A stretch of DNA of 64,000 nucleotides from Papilionanthe hookeriana x Papilionanthe teres (GCA_022702705.1 CM040428.1:106410022-106474021), one strand, 5' to 3'; positions 1 through 11,413 are shown, numbered from the stretch's first letter. Notes: generated from the letters alone by a model not told the origin. Numbers and translations are program-made.

Positions 1-835
1 TAGTTCCAAATTCTGTTGTGCTGAAAGTCTTTTTCGTTCCAAGCTTTCCAATTCTTCCAATCGTAATTTGGCATTTTCTTCTGTAGTGATCTTGTTTGCA
101 ACTGCAATTCTGAGAGACGGAAGCTGTACTTCTAAGGGTAGAACGGCCTCGGACCCGTACACTAAGGCGTCAGGCATGGACTGGGTGGGAGTTCTGAAAG
201 TCATTCTGTAGGCCCATAAGTCTTCTAACAACTTCTCGTGCCAATTTCTGTTGTTGTCGTCCAAAGTTTTCTTTAGGATTTGGACGAGAGTTTTATTAAA
301 AGCCTCGGCCAAGCTGTTCACTCTTGGGTAGTAGATTGTTGAATAGCGCCAATAATTCCCGTGTCTTTTGACAAAATTGTTGATCTTCGTACTCTTGAAT
401 GCGGACCCATTTCTGAAATGATTCTGCACGATACCCCAAAACGGTAGACGACTTGATTCTTGAAGAATTGTAGCATGTGATGTGCTTTCACTTCTCTTAG
501 CGGTACTGCTTCTGCCCACCTAGAAAAGTAATCTGTAGCTGCAAGAATAAAGCAATGTCCTCTTAAAGAAGGCGTCTTTATCGAACCCACAATATCTGTG
601 CCCCAGCACTCAAATGGCCACGACGCGATTGTCGGATGTAGCACATTTGGAGGTTGATGTAGAACCACTCCATGCACTTGGCACTGGTGACAACTTTTGG
701 CAATCTTCATGCAATCGGTCATCATCGATGGCCAGTAGTACCCTAGTCTTTTAATCTTCATTTTCATTTTTGGACCCGACTGATGAGCGCCACAAAGCCA
801 GAGTGTACTTCTTTAACGATTTCACGATCCTCGGA
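1..835 (-). pseudogene. Tat-1 integrase, broken, C-terminus outside window
   Basis: Family role: retroelement integrase, which inserts the cDNA by DDE chemistry. Reading down from about 830, an HSG...GAHQSG stretch gives the zinc-finger histidines, split by a frameshift. CHQC follows at residues 26-29 of the open stretch 767-318. The core shows WGTDIVG with the first catalytic Asp (residue 58) and FSRWAEAVPL. The second catalytic motif, normally SDNG, reads SEMG, so Asp is replaced by Glu (residue 119). A frameshift at about 350-420 moves the reading to another frame, where SLAEAFNKT carries the third catalytic residue and the frame stays open to base 1 (FRTPTQ, LPLEVQLPSLR). The second-Asp change and two frameshifts make it inactive. 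Identification of the family is secure. Confidence 0.9.
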
Positions 836-1115
836 CCCGCTCAGGCATCTTAGCCACATCTGATCAAAAGACCTTCTGTATAACGTGTTGTTTATTAATG
901 CGTAAGGCGAGTTCTTTTCTTGATTTGATGGGCTATCGACTTATCGTCCGGTAGGTTTCTGTTTGCAAGTAGTCCATCGTTGGTCGCCGCCAATCTTCTG
1001 TATTTTCTGTCACTGCTATAACTATTTCTTCTGCTTTTCTTTCTGATTTGTGTATTGTATCCATGTCGAGCTGTGAGAGAACTTATCATCCATGGACTAA
1101 CACTTCAACTGACTC
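836..1115 (-). pseudogene. Tat-1 linker between aRNase H and integrase
   Basis: This stretch joins the second RNase H to the integrase zinc finger. A 64-residue open frame (1089-895) and neighbouring frames read as a degraded connector (a 'DWRRPTMDYL' type stretch is visible, as in other Tat polyproteins). Several stops and at least one frameshift are present. No separate function is expected. I see no promoter or RNA gene here. Confidence 0.55.
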
Positions 1116-1119
1116 ATCC

Positions 1120-1560
1120 TGTAAGCAGGCAAATTCTTTTGCAAGTCAGGCTAACGCATCTGCGAGAGCATTTTCTCTCCTGAGAATCTTGTAGATCGTT
1201 ACATTTGGAATTTGCTCCAACAATTTCATGGCATACTGAAAGTATTGTTCGAGACTTGGCTTTAGAATTCTGTATTGTCCGGCGACCTGTTGAATGATCA
1301 ACTGAGAATCTCCATAGATGTTAATCTTCGTTATCTCCATCTGAATGGTTAATTCCAATCCGGTTATGAGGGCTTCGTATTCTTCCTCATTTTTTGTACA
1401 CGGTTCTGTTAAGTGGTAGGAGTATCTTAACATTCCCCGCTCCGGTGTTATAAATATTAGTCTGATGACTGCCTTACCGGGCACTATCTTTTGCTATTCT
1501 TTGTCTTTCTGTGCTGAGGATGCTCCGTCGAAGCACAGTTCCCAACGCTGATCATCGGGG
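1120..1560 (-). pseudogene. Tat-1 second, archaeal-type RNase H (aRNH)
   Basis: RNase H fold domain separate from the RT-linked one, found in Tat-lineage elements. The first catalytic Asp is in WELCFDGASS near 1550. The rest is in the 1484-1146 frame: NEEEYEALITGLEL with the Glu at about residue 36, GDSQLIIQQVAGQYR with Asp59, and ENALADALA at the C-terminus with Asp109. All four acidic catalytic positions are visible. A stop/frameshift separates the first Asp from the rest (around 1490), so no continuous protein is made. Its place downstream of the gypsy RNase H and upstream of integrase is the strongest evidence that the element is Tat rather than Athila. Confidence 0.88.
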
Positions 1561-1599
1561 TCTTCTAGGCTCATTATCTGCTCTTCTGGCAAGTCGTCG

Positions 1600-2168
1600 T
1601 TAAGAGGCGATTCCGCCGGTAAAGGGTGTGCTGCAAGAAAGTCTGCCAGAACTTGTCCCTTTACGACACAAAGTGGAACAAAATTTATATTGAACTGCAA
1701 TAGTATCATTGACCTCCTGGCAATTCTGCCGGAAAGCGTCGGCCGGGTCATCAGATATTGCAATGGATTAAACTTTGAAATAAGGTTGACCTTATGAGAA
1801 AGCATGTAGTGCCTAAGCTTTTGTGCTGCGAAGATCAGGGCCAAATAGTACTTCTCAATAGGAGGATACTTTACTTCCATCGGAATTAGATGACGACTTA
1901 AGTAGTAGAGAGCATTTTCTTTTCCCTCATCATTGACCTAGGCTAGCAGGGCTCCGAGAGAGTCGTCTAAAGCCACAGTATAAATTATCAACGGTCTACC
2001 CGAGACTGGGGCTGCTAAAACAGGAGGTGTCATTAAATACTGTTTAATATCATTGAAGCCATGTTGACATTTGGAGTCCCAAGTAAACTTGGCATCCTTC
2101 TTAACCAAAGCAGAAAAAGGCTGACACCTTCCTGACAAATTCGAGATAAAGCGCCGAAGATATGCCAA
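1600..2168 (-). pseudogene. Tat-1 RT connection and gypsy-type RNase H
   Basis: RT-linked RNase H, which degrades the RNA strand during reverse transcription. The frame 2168-1941 starts in the RT thumb/connection (LAYLRRFISNLSGR, FTWDSKCQHGF, LMTPPVLAAP) and ends in YTVALDDSLGALLA, the usual beginning of the domain. After a stop, the 1880-1494 frame continues with EVKYPPIEKYYLALIFAAQKLRHYML and VVKGQVLADFLAAHPLP, the typical end of the domain. The in-frame stop near 1940 and a neighbouring frameshift inactivate it. It is contiguous with RT above and aRNase H below. Confidence 0.85.
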
Positions 2169-2194
2169 TTTTCCTTGAAAGGACCGTAGTTGTT

Positions 2195-3190
2195 TTAAGG
2201 TTTTGGGAGGGGCATTTCTAAGATAGCTTTAATCTTCTCCGGATTGATTTCAATTCGATGATGTTGGATGAAAAATCCTAAGAATTTCCTAGAGGTGACG
2301 CCGAAGGTGCATTTCAAGGGATTCATCTTAAGGTTATATTGTCTTAATCGCTCGAAAAAAATTCTCAAATCATACAAGTGATCTTCTTTTAGTTTACTTT
2401 TGATGACTACATCATCCACGTAGTACTCGATTTGGTTGTGAATGAGATCATCGAAAATTCTTATCATTGCTCTTTGATAAGTTGCTCTTGCGTTCTTTAA
2501 TCCAAACGACATCATTGTGTACCAGTATACCCCGATCGGCGTTCTGAAGGCTGACAGCTTTTCATCTTTTGGTGCCATCTTTATCTGGTTGTACCCTGAT
2601 GATCCATCCATGAATGAGAAGACTTCATGTGTTGATGCGATGTCGATCATCAATTCTGGAATTGGTAGCGGGAATTCATCATTCGGACATGCTTTGTTTA
2701 AATCTCTGAAGTCTACGCAGATTCTGATCTGACCATTCTTCTTTCTGACTGGTACCACATTGGCTAACCAAGTTGGATATTGTTCTTCACGGACAAATTT
2801 AGCGTCTACTAGCTTCTTAACTTCAGTTATTACTTGTTGTTCAATCTCCAGACGCATTCTTCTTGGAGCTTGTCTGACTGGAACGACAGTGGGATCCACT
2901 CCTAATTTGTGAACTGCGACTTCTGTAGCTAATCCTGGCATTTCATCATAACTTCAAACAAAACAGTCCTTGAATTCCATTAATAGCTTGATTATGTTTT
3001 CGGAGTCTTCTTTATTGAGTAAGGAGCTAATAAAGGTCGGCCTAGGCTCTTCGCTAGTACCTAAGTTAACTTCCATTAACTCGTCTATTGTAGATTTAAT
3101 TTCTTCTTCAAATTCTGGCGGAGCATCTCTGATTTGTAGTCGTCGAGATCTTCTGAAGCTTCCAAGAAGTCTTCATAAGGCTCGCAAGTG
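2195..3190 (-). pseudogene. Tat-1 reverse transcriptase
   Basis: Reverse transcriptase. The best open stretch, 2941-2195 (248 codons), contains in order VPVRQAPRRM, REEQYPTWLANVVPVRKKNGQ, RICVDFRDLNKACPND, SFMDGSSGYNQIKM (catalytic Asp112), FRTPIGVY, MSFGLKNA and the catalytic YVDD box at residues 174-177, then SRKFLGFFI. Upstream, the canonical Trp before SYDEMPGL is a TGA stop (near 2950). At about 2210-2225 a one-base indel shifts the frame just before the connection domain. The RT core itself is well preserved, which points to a moderately young insertion compared with the Athila fragments. Confidence 0.92.
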
Positions 3191-4090
3191 ACAACCAAGC
3201 AAAATTCCGTATCGTCAATTGATCCTACTATACAAAATCCGAGACCATGTTTTGAATTGGGAGGCCAACTGGCATTGTTCCATAATTTTTCAAAGTGTTG
3301 TGATCGACCTTTTTTCCATTAATTAGGTAAGACACCACGTTGAATTAAATTTTGAATACAGGGAGAGTACCACTCAAAAGGCAATTCCATTAATTTAGAT
3401 GAAGTAACATCTTCAAATTGTACATCATTTTCAGTATTGGAAGAACAAGCACCACGGTAAAACTTGATTAGTTTAGTACTACCACCATGCACTTTCTTGA
3501 CCACCATACCCTCGATCTTATTAGAATGGATCGGGGTCAGGGTCATAGTGAGTACATAATGGTTAATCTTCTCGTACATTGATTTGTATTCTTCATTTTC
3601 TTCATCTTCGAGAGAGATCTTGAACTGGGGTATCTTTTGATTTACTGTTGCTCATTCTTTCTTGATTTTTTCTTCTTCGGAACTGTTCTCCCAATCAACG
3701 TCAATGACTGGTTTCTTCTGTCCAACTGTTCTAATGTCTCTTCCACGACCTCGTCCCCGGCCTCAACCTCGGGTGTGAGGTCTGGAGAAACCTTCACCAT
3801 CTCGCCGTAAGTGAGTGGTGAGTAACTGTTAGACTAGAATCTCCAGCTATTTATCATCTTGCACTTCTTTTGCTTCATTTGGTGTGGTATTTCTGGAGAA
3901 TATTGTTTTTTTTAGGCATGTAGTAGGCTGCATCTTCATGAATTCTGATCTCGTGTACGGTGAATGGTTGCAAGTCACCTTTGATACACTGTTCTCCTCC
4001 TTCATATTATTTTATGCACTGGTGCAGAGGCGACGGTACCATCCAGTTTACATGGATCCATGGCCGACCCAGTAGAGCGTTGAACGATGT
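3191..4090 (-). pseudogene. Tat-1 protease-RT linker region of the polyprotein
   Basis: The minus-strand frames read as the polyprotein stretch that lies between protease and RT in Tat elements. A 'WIH..PWIH' and 'STLHQC.KY' type segment is recognisable near 4000-4060, followed by a PF..hEIRIHEDAAYY stretch near 3920. A charged, Lys/Glu-rich segment lies near 3600-3780. An 86-residue open frame occurs at 3579-3319. Several stops break it. No catalytic motif of its own is visible, and a separate function cannot be assigned. Confidence 0.6.
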
Positions 4091-4097
4091 CTCAGAA

Positions 4098-4577
4098 TCA
4101 ATTATGTGGAATTTTGTGGTTGTCTTTGCTACCAGTCTTCATTAACAATGTGATCGATCCAAGAGCTCTTTCTCCTTTCTGATTGAACCCTCTTAATAAC
4201 ATCTTGTCTGCTTCGAGGACGTGAGCATCAATTTCCAAATATGCCAACGTTCGAAGGCTCATTATGTTGATTGATGCTCCTGGATCAACCAACACTCTAG
4301 AGAGCGTAAACTTTCCGATAGTGACTGAAATGTACAACGGTCGGTTGTGATCAACCGTTCCGAGTAGTAAATTATTGTCCGTGAAAGTAACACCTCGTTT
4401 TTCTTTTAACGAGCAAACCTCATCAAAGGAATTACAGGCCATTTGAGCTAAACAAATCTCCGGATCAAGTAGAGCCTTGATCAGAGCTTCCCTCATCTCC
4501 TTTGACAGGATCAGAGCGTCGTATATTCTTAGTTTGGCTGGTAGCTTCCAAAGATGGTCTAGCACGTTATAATCCAC
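4098..4577 (-). pseudogene. Tat-1 aspartic protease
   Basis: Retroviral-type aspartic protease that would cut the Gag-Pol polyprotein. The 159-codon frame contains RPLYISVTIGKFTLSRVLVDPGASINIM, where the active-site triad position reads D98-P99-G100-A101-S102. Family members normally have DSGAS or DTGAS, so Pro at the second position is unusual and probably a mutation. LADALA-type repeats are absent. ALGSITLLM follows, as expected for the flap region. The upstream half (DHLWKLPAKLRIYDALILSKEMREALIKAL) is the helical prodomain usual in Tat gag-pro. The domain runs into the gag-side linker without a clear boundary. Confidence 0.82.
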
Positions 4578-5118
4578 TTTATTACCATGTTCCTAGGTTT
4601 CTTCCCGAATGGGCAATTCATCTACTGGGCTTGGCTCCTCCTGAGCAACCACCTGCTTTCCTTTATCCTTTGGGCCCATTCTTGGGGGTAGAACTTTTCC
4701 AGTTCTTAGATTGACTTCAGTTATTTCTTCTGAATTTGGTGTTGAATCTGCCGGTGTACCATCTTGAAATGGAACGACTGGCTCTTCTGGCGTTGCTTCG
4801 GAATCTGATGACTCTAATTCTATCGCAATCGGAGCTCCTCAAACTTCACAAATGGACTCGTTGCTTGTTGAGCTTTCGTAGCCGTCCTTGTGAATGTCTT
4901 CTCTTTCATCGTGGTCATCGAGGTTTAGTATGATTTGAGAATCGTTATTTATATCAGAATCAAGATCTGGATTAGCTTGGTTTTCGTTAATTGCTTAATC
5001 ATTAGAATTAGTCAAAATGTAGCCAACGCTAAAACTCTTATCATTATAAGATCCCGCCAGTTCGAGGGATTTCTCCCCCGAATCAGAAACAACTATCCTA
5101 GGATAAGCAGCTCATAGT
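4578..5118 (-). pseudogene. Tat-1 gag-protease linker
   Basis: Stretch between the gag zinc-knuckle frame and the protease frame, with no open frame longer than about 70 codons on the coding strand. Short acidic segments (Glu/Asp/Ser-rich) are visible, as is usual for this part of Tat polyproteins. I see no other gene or RNA in it; plus-strand open frames here are shadows. Confidence 0.45.
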
Positions 5119-7110
5119 CTACTCTTTTGAAGCCTCAGTCTTCTTCTCTTCCACGATCTTCTCCTTCTTCTGGGGCGGTTCTTTGATCGCAAGCGATAGT
5201 GCCAGCTCAACAAGTTTCAAACTTTGAGTTGAAGCGTGTACCGAAGCAGTCTGGATATGATTTAAAATTTTCTTTGAAGACTTTATCCAGACGGTACTCC
5301 ATCCATCATGGGTTGTGTAAGGGTCTATCGAAACAATGGGATCCGTTGAAATAACATTGACGGAACCTCCCTTTTGGGGTTCCTTCATGTATTCCTTCGG
5401 GATCGTTATGTTCCCTTTACGGAGATTGTCATCAAGCCAAATCTTGAAAGTGATGCAATCCTCTATCTTATGCCCGACCATCCTGTGGTAAGGGCAATAG
5501 TTTGGATGATCTTTTTTGTTGACTTCTTCTGGCCTTTTGGGCTCTGGTAGCTGAAAATCAGGTGTCTTCATTAAACTGTGGAACATCTTCGCTACTGCTT
5601 CAGTTTTGAATGGTTATTCCTTATTCAGAAAATCTTTGAGGGTACGCTATGGATGAGGCGGTTGCTCATAATGCTGAGGTGGCTAATAGCTCGGTCGAGG
5701 CTGTTGATAACCTTGTTGAGCTTGCTGATAAGTACGCTCCGGTGGTTGATGTCTAGGCTGTGGCTGCTCTGACTGTATCTACACTGGCTGCTTGCCCTTA
5801 TCTACTGCCGCGACGATTTTAGATTTCTTTTTAAATGCTTTTATGGGTTGCTGTTTATCGGTCTTGTCCACCAAGCTTAGCTTCTTTGCTTCCTCTTGTA
5901 AGCTCCCGGCCTTGCTAAGCAACTTCTCGAAAGTCTTGATTGCAAATCCTTTAAGAAGAATTGCTATCGGGCCATGGATACTCTTAAGCAAGATGCCGAC
6001 TGCATGCTATTCTTGAAGCTATGGTTCACACTTCATGCTTAAATTTCTCCATCGAAGTATGTAATCTACTAAAGTCTCATTCAGTTTCTGGTGCTCCACC
6101 ACTAGATCATCGATGGTGATGTGGTGCCGAGCCTCGACAAACCGCTTAACCAAGAGGTTTTCTAATTCTGCAAAGGTTTTAACTGAACCATTTGGCAATT
6201 CTGCGTACCTGTCGAAGACGATCCCTGACAAACTGCTAACGAACTGACGGAAGAGTAAAGCGTGACTCCCACCGGCATTGCAACAACTAGCACGAAAATG
6301 TGCGGCATGCTGCCGGGGGTTTCCCGTTCCATCAAAAGTCTTAAACAGGGTTGTACGAAGCCTTTTGGGTATTAGATGACATCAAATTATTCAGGGTAAG
6401 GCGTACCCATTTAAATAGATGCTCCACTCTTGGACTGTGCTAGGGCTTCTCGCACCTGCTCTTTTACCATGTTTTTAATGTCCTTTTCGGGAATCATGCT
6501 CTGTGCAGAATCCTTCTTTGGTGGCTCGTCTCTGTTGACGGATGTGATCCATTTTCCTCCATCTGCAATATGGATGATTTCTGGGGGTGTTTCTTTCTAA
6601 GGTTGTACCTGACTCTAGAGACTGGCTAAAGCAGCAGCCATCTCTTCCATCCTCTTTTCCATCTGGGAAATTGTGTCATCTCTTTCCCGAAGCTGTGCTC
6701 TCATCACTTCCGGTTCATCTCTTTCCACAGCTGCCGGAGCACCTTGCGAAGCTGACGATGCTCGTGTCTCAACCATGTTGATCTCGACATACTCCTCATC
6801 CATGAAATCTGATGAATCAACTTCCTTTTTCAACTTTTCTCCTCTTTCTTTTGCCAACCGGCGGATATCCGTCCTTAGCTTTCTTATAGCATCCTCGAGG
6901 GGTCTCTTCCAGACGGTCTCGCATTTTTTGTGTGATGGTTGTTGAACTTCTTTTCAGGGAGTTTCTTTTATTGCAGTGGCACTTCCTTCTGATTCAGGCT
7001 CTTTGACGTGGCTTTTCTTCTCAAGATGTTGTGTTGGTCTCGGCTCGGTAATAATAGGTCGCCACACAATCCTTCTTGCAGCAGAAGGCCTATGACCGGA
7101 CGGTCTGTGA
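5119..7110 (-). pseudogene. Tat-1 gag, broken
   Basis: Structural (capsid/nucleocapsid) protein. Reading down from about 7110: a basic N-terminal stretch, an in-frame TGA near 6955, then WKRPLEDAIRKLRTDIRRLAKERGEKLK (coiled-coil like) and METRASSASQGAPAAVE, ending in a Met/Glu-rich heptad region at 6615. After a damaged stretch (6240-6610) the capsid core appears at 6231-6019: DRYAELPNGSVKTFAELENLLVKRF, then DYILRWRNLSMKCEP. The core continues through 5991-5779 (GPIAILLKGF, KTFEKLLSKAGSL). The nucleocapsid is at 5586-5119, with a non-canonical zinc knuckle CPYHRMVGHKIEDC. At least four disruptions separate these blocks. The order and motifs match Tat-lineage gag. Confidence 0.82.
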
Positions 7111-7167
7111 CCCGACCACCGCGCTTAACGCAGTAATGTTTGCTTCCAAAAGATAGCCAAAAAGCTT
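7111..7167 (-). other. Tat-1 leader just upstream of gag
   Basis: Short remnant of the untranslated leader between gag and the nested Athila-type insertion. It ends at the bases AGCTT (7163-7167), which recur at 8756-8760 on the other side of the insertion. Confidence 0.5.
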
Positions 7168-8755
7168 TGACACTATTTATAAATAGCGGCTAGTGTATAA
7201 TATTAATATTATATAATTTAGTAATATTTTTACACACTAGGGGTACTACACAAGTATACGTATCGTTTCAAGTAATATAGGGTTTTAAAATAAAGATCCC
7301 AGTATCGATCCCACAGGGAAGATTTATAGAAATAAATTTTCTATAAAGTGAAAGCGAAATAAAATAGCAAAAACATTTTTATTTTGATTTTAAGTTAAGA
7401 GTTCTTCTCCTTCAAGGTTTCTATACTGTTCAATAGGTTTTAACAATTCAAACGGCCAATTTAAAAAAGTAAAGTAAGATCAGGTATTAATGTCATCATA
7501 ATGTTTTGAAAATACTTTGAATTTTAATTCTCCATCAAATCTTTATATTATCTTATCTATCTCTTCATAATTGAAGTAAGAAAGTAACTAACTACTCAGA
7601 ACACATTGAAAATAAATAACAAAACATGAAAATTAAACTTTGAATCAAACGTAAAAATATACTTATCTCAAATATTTCTTCTACAGATCTTCTGATTCCT
7701 ACTGACTCCACAGTGTAATGAACTCCAGATGCAATTACTTGAAAAAAACTCACTAAACTAAACAAAAGTTGCCCTAAATTTCTCTCTCTAATTCTCTCTC
7801 TAAGGATAAGAGATCCTAAAGTAGATAAGAGAAAGAGGTACAATGGGAGGGGCACGTTTTCTGAAGAATTGGACCTCTATTTATAGGTTTCAAGAGTTGC
7901 CTTGAGGCACCTCTTCAAAACATGTCCACATTCAATGAATCTTCTAGAAGGTCGGTCTGGAGCCTAGGCGCCGCACAGCGTGTCCAGTTCTTAGCACCTC
8001 TTCACTTTGCTCGTATCACATGTTCTATTATCAAGGAACAACTGTCAGCCTTCTAGAATGTCCAATAACTGCTCACTCCGTCAAAATAACTAATCAAACG
8101 TTGACAAAAACTTGACAGTTTTCGTATCGAGTCTGGCACTTAGGCTCCAGTTTCTGGCGCCTAGGCGCCAGGCCATATTTTTTTATACTTTTGGTATTTT
8201 GCTCCATTTTTGCACCTTTTTACTCCTTTTTCCTTCTTAGACCTTTTTACATCACCATCCAAAAACACAAAAAATACCTTTCATTAAAGCATAATATCCT
8301 TAGAAATTAATAAGAATTAAGTCATGAAGAAATAGGTATTTTTTTGTAGATCAAAATCCCCCAAACTTAAATGTTACTTGTCCTCAAGTAACTCTTTTTA
8401 CTACATAAAATATAACTATTGGAAATAAAAGATAAATATTTAAGATTCCTTATAATTTTTGATTTTATAAAGTCTTTAGTAAATTATTAACCCAATTTCA
8501 CTAACTAGGTTTAATTTTAAGAATTTAAAGAATATCTAACTACCAAATCATAAGATTTCAAACTTTTCATTCATTTTGAAAATAATAGAAGTCTATTATA
8601 TTAAGCTTTCATAGTTTATTTACAAGAAAAAGATTTTCTTGAAAAATCTTTTCTAAATAAATATTTATGCAAAAAAAATTAAGTAAAGTATGTAATTAGT
8701 TTTCTTCCTATAAGATAATTCAAGTGAAGCCAATTTTTGATTAGGTATTTCCTCA
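7168..8755 (-). mobile_element. Athila-type remnant nested in Tat-1 leader (LTR plus about 400 bp upstream)
   Basis: The insert begins TGACAC and ends CCTCA on the plus strand, and AGCTT flanks it on both sides (7163-7167 and 8756-8760), a candidate 5-bp target duplication. On the minus strand, 8755-8354 resembles an Athila 3' untranslated region: a GAGGACAAGTAAC stretch, then a polypurine tract with GTTTGGGGGA near 8355-8375. An LTR starting TGATCTAC at about 8353 follows. The LTR body contains the 'TATACTTGTGTAG' block shared with the other Athila LTRs here, and palindromic GCGCC motifs. It may be a 3'-truncated element or a solo element with unusual ends. No coding domain is present. Confidence 0.6.
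8154..8171. repeat. 18-bp perfect palindrome in Athila-type LTR
   Basis: CTGGCGCCTAGGCGCCAG equals its own reverse complement. Related GCGCTTAAGCGC / GGCGCCTAGGCGCC words recur in the other Athila LTRs and post-integrase spacers of the window. Confidence 0.9.
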
Positions 8756-9191
8756 AGCTTCTCCTCTCTATCTCTTTTTTTTATTTATTTATATATAGAG
8801 AGGATTACTATATCTGGACAGCCTGTATTTATGATTTAAAAGAGTTTGTTTATTAAAAGTGTCGTTTGTTAGAAAATTTGTTTATTAGGAACGAAATGTT
8901 TAAAAAATGGAGTTTATAGAAAAAGGAAGGGACCCGGTTCGGAATTGAAATGGAAGAGAAATTTTCGCAACTCCACCTCAGAAAAAGAGGTAAAAGGATT
9001 TCGAAACCTCTCTGTTTAGGGGTGTCTAAACAGTGGCTCCTAAATCTGAGGGAAGTTGACTATACCCGTTCAAGATAGAAATGAACGTAGTATGCCAACG
9101 GAAGAATGATAGTTTTGGTCTACTAGGGATATGGACTCACTATTGATTTATGAAAGCAAAACCATCTAATCAAAATGAAGAGAGGAACCAT
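8756..9191 (-). other. Tat-1 5' untranslated leader
   Basis: Stretch between the primer site and the nested Athila remnant. No ORF of note. A T-rich run and a TATATATA stretch lie near 8775-8805, then mixed sequence to the primer site. By position it is the transcribed leader, where packaging signals would lie, but none can be recognised. Confidence 0.6.
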
Positions 9192-9209
9192 TCCCCAGCG
9201 GAGTCGCTA
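9192..9209 (-). other. Primer binding site, tRNA-Arg-like (Tat-1)
   Basis: On the minus strand it reads TAGCGACTCCGCTGGGGA, one base from TGGCGACTCCGCTGGGGA. That is the tRNA-Arg-complementary primer site known from Ogre/Tat elements (the first GG is here AG). It lies 5 bp inside the LTR end at 9215. This fixes the LTR border and the orientation, and it links the very long LTR to the Tat-1 internal region. Confidence 0.85.
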
Positions 9210-9303
9210 GAAGCTATCGGCATATTTTTAGGTTAAGTTGTATTTTTGAAAAGGGGTCGCTTACAGAAATTGTCGGTAAATTTTAGATCTTAAATTTATT
9301 TAA

Positions 9304-9323
9304 ATATATATATATATATATAT

Positions 9324-9374
<51 letters not shown>
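9304..9374. repeat. (TA)n microsatellite near LTR-1 end
   Basis: About 70 bp of almost pure TA, interrupted by TACATACA near 9326. It lies about 90 bp from the LTR end. LTR-3 has a (TA)n tract at the equivalent place; LTR-4 and LTR-5 do not. Confidence 0.95.
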
Positions 9375-9378
<4 letters not shown>

Positions 9379-11413
9379 AGAAAGTAGCATTTGATTTAGA
9401 AAATAATTTTAAATTTGAAAATTTTAAGATATGAAATCAAACCGATCTCACATCCCAAATAATTTATGTAAACGGGCATTACATCACAAACCATGTATCT
9501 ATCCCGAAGAATAAACACATTGCTTGATGATGAGGCTCGATTAAATAAACTAAAAGATTTGTGACATCCGTTTGGTCTGCGAACCAATTTTATAAGCCTA
9601 CAAGTTCCCCTGCTTAATATAAAGGAATTAAGCAGGGATCTTGAATATCTGAAGACACTTAAGAAAACTCTCGATAATGATCAGTGGTCTTTCTCTCAAG
9701 AATTTCAAAGTATAAGGTTTCAAATGAATTGGATTTTGGAAATTTCAAGAGGGATTAGCTCAAATTCGGAACAGTTTATTTTAAAAGTCTAAAGGAAGAC
9801 AAGTAGGAGAAGCTAAGGATCGAAGAAGAACCTTGGCAACTTCCCAAACTATCCTATGGTTTTGTTTCAATTTGAGAATTTATTTAATATTGCAATCCTG
9901 CCAATTTTAATTAATTAGGGCTTATGTTTGTATGATATAATCACACAAATAGCCTCGAAGATGTGAGGGTTTATGTCGTACCAAACAATTACCCCGGAGT
10001 CCTAAGACCGGTTAGGGCTTAATTTACATGACATGATCATGCAAATGACTAACGAAGAGTTGAGGATTTATGTTGCACTAGGAAAACTACCTCGAAGTCC
10101 TATGGCTTGGTTATTTAATTCTATGAAAGGTTTAGTTGGTGTAGATTCGAGTTTTGCTGGTGACGATGACCGTGCTGCCCACCATGCTCCGAGCTCCTTG
10201 TTGTTGCAGAGGTTTAGTTTTAGAAGGTGAAAAATTAGGAGATGAGAGAAGTGTTTTGGTTTAGAAATCTTAACGGCCAAATATTTTTTAATATTTTAAT
10301 TAAAACAAATCTTAAAGTTGTTTAAACAGAACCGATTAAGATCCCACGGTTTCGTCATCCCGGCACCGTTATTTTCATCGAATTCACTTAGTCCAGATGA
10401 ATTTGCTAAACTCAACAGAATGAGTTCCACACTTTCATTTAGTCCGTGGGAAATCCCATTATCAACACGTGGGTTACATCATCCGAGGTATTCCCGATCA
10501 TTCAACGAGACATTTTAATTTAATTGCAATTGTAGTTTTGTTGTTCTGTTTGTGATTAAATTTTGAGTTTTTTTATATTTTGGAATGTTGTGGCGGTGAA
10601 TTTTATCTTGTGGTGACTTTTAATTTACTTTTGGTTTCAGTTTTCTGGCTATCCTAGATGGTTTCAATTTTCATGCAACAATCTTGTTTAACATGCAAGA
10701 AAAAGTAAAGTGCAGTGCATGTAAGTAAATTGCAATAAAGTAAATTGCAATAAAATAAAAGCGTACCTGGAGGGTCTTCTCGTCATTCGAAGCTTTACGT
10801 AAAGCATATGTTAAGGCATTTAAATGTAACAAGTACCTAGGTAAAGCTAAGGGAAAGGTTTTGGTTGTCTACCAAAGTCCTAATCCTATGCTAGTCATTT
10901 CCTATGATGTCTAGGTTCTTGTGTTTTGTTTATGGGTGATTTTCTTCATCAAAGAACAATTAAATTCAATTGTTCTTCTAAAACATCCCGTCATATTGAG
11001 GAAGTGCTTAGGACGAGCCCTAAACATCTTTTCAATACTTCTGAGATTATTTTGAGTCCAAGTAATTTTAGTTGTACAGGTGAATTAATCATCCAGGAGT
11101 TTAGTTAAGCTTTGTCTCTTGCTCAGTGAACTTGGGTATTTGATTACCTGATGAATGAAGTGACATCTCACTTAATACTCTATTTAGGAGTTATAATAAT
11201 TAAAGACTTTAGAGGCAAGTTCGTTTGTTGAGAATTTTTATCATTCTTAATTTAAAGTTTGAGTTAATGGTTTAAAGTGATTTAGTTTAATTATGAGGTT
11301 TTAATTAATAATTTTAAGTTTGGAATAGTGTTCAAATTATTTTTGGTTTACATCTTTATACTTTAAGTGATCTTAATATTTTAAATTTGTTTTACTTTTA
11401 TTGTTGGATGATG

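Noticed and set aside
2517..2732. Plus-strand ORFs over the Tat-1 pol region (2517-2732, 2970-3191, 6673-6945 and others)
   Set aside because: They are antisense shadows of the minus-strand polyprotein domains.
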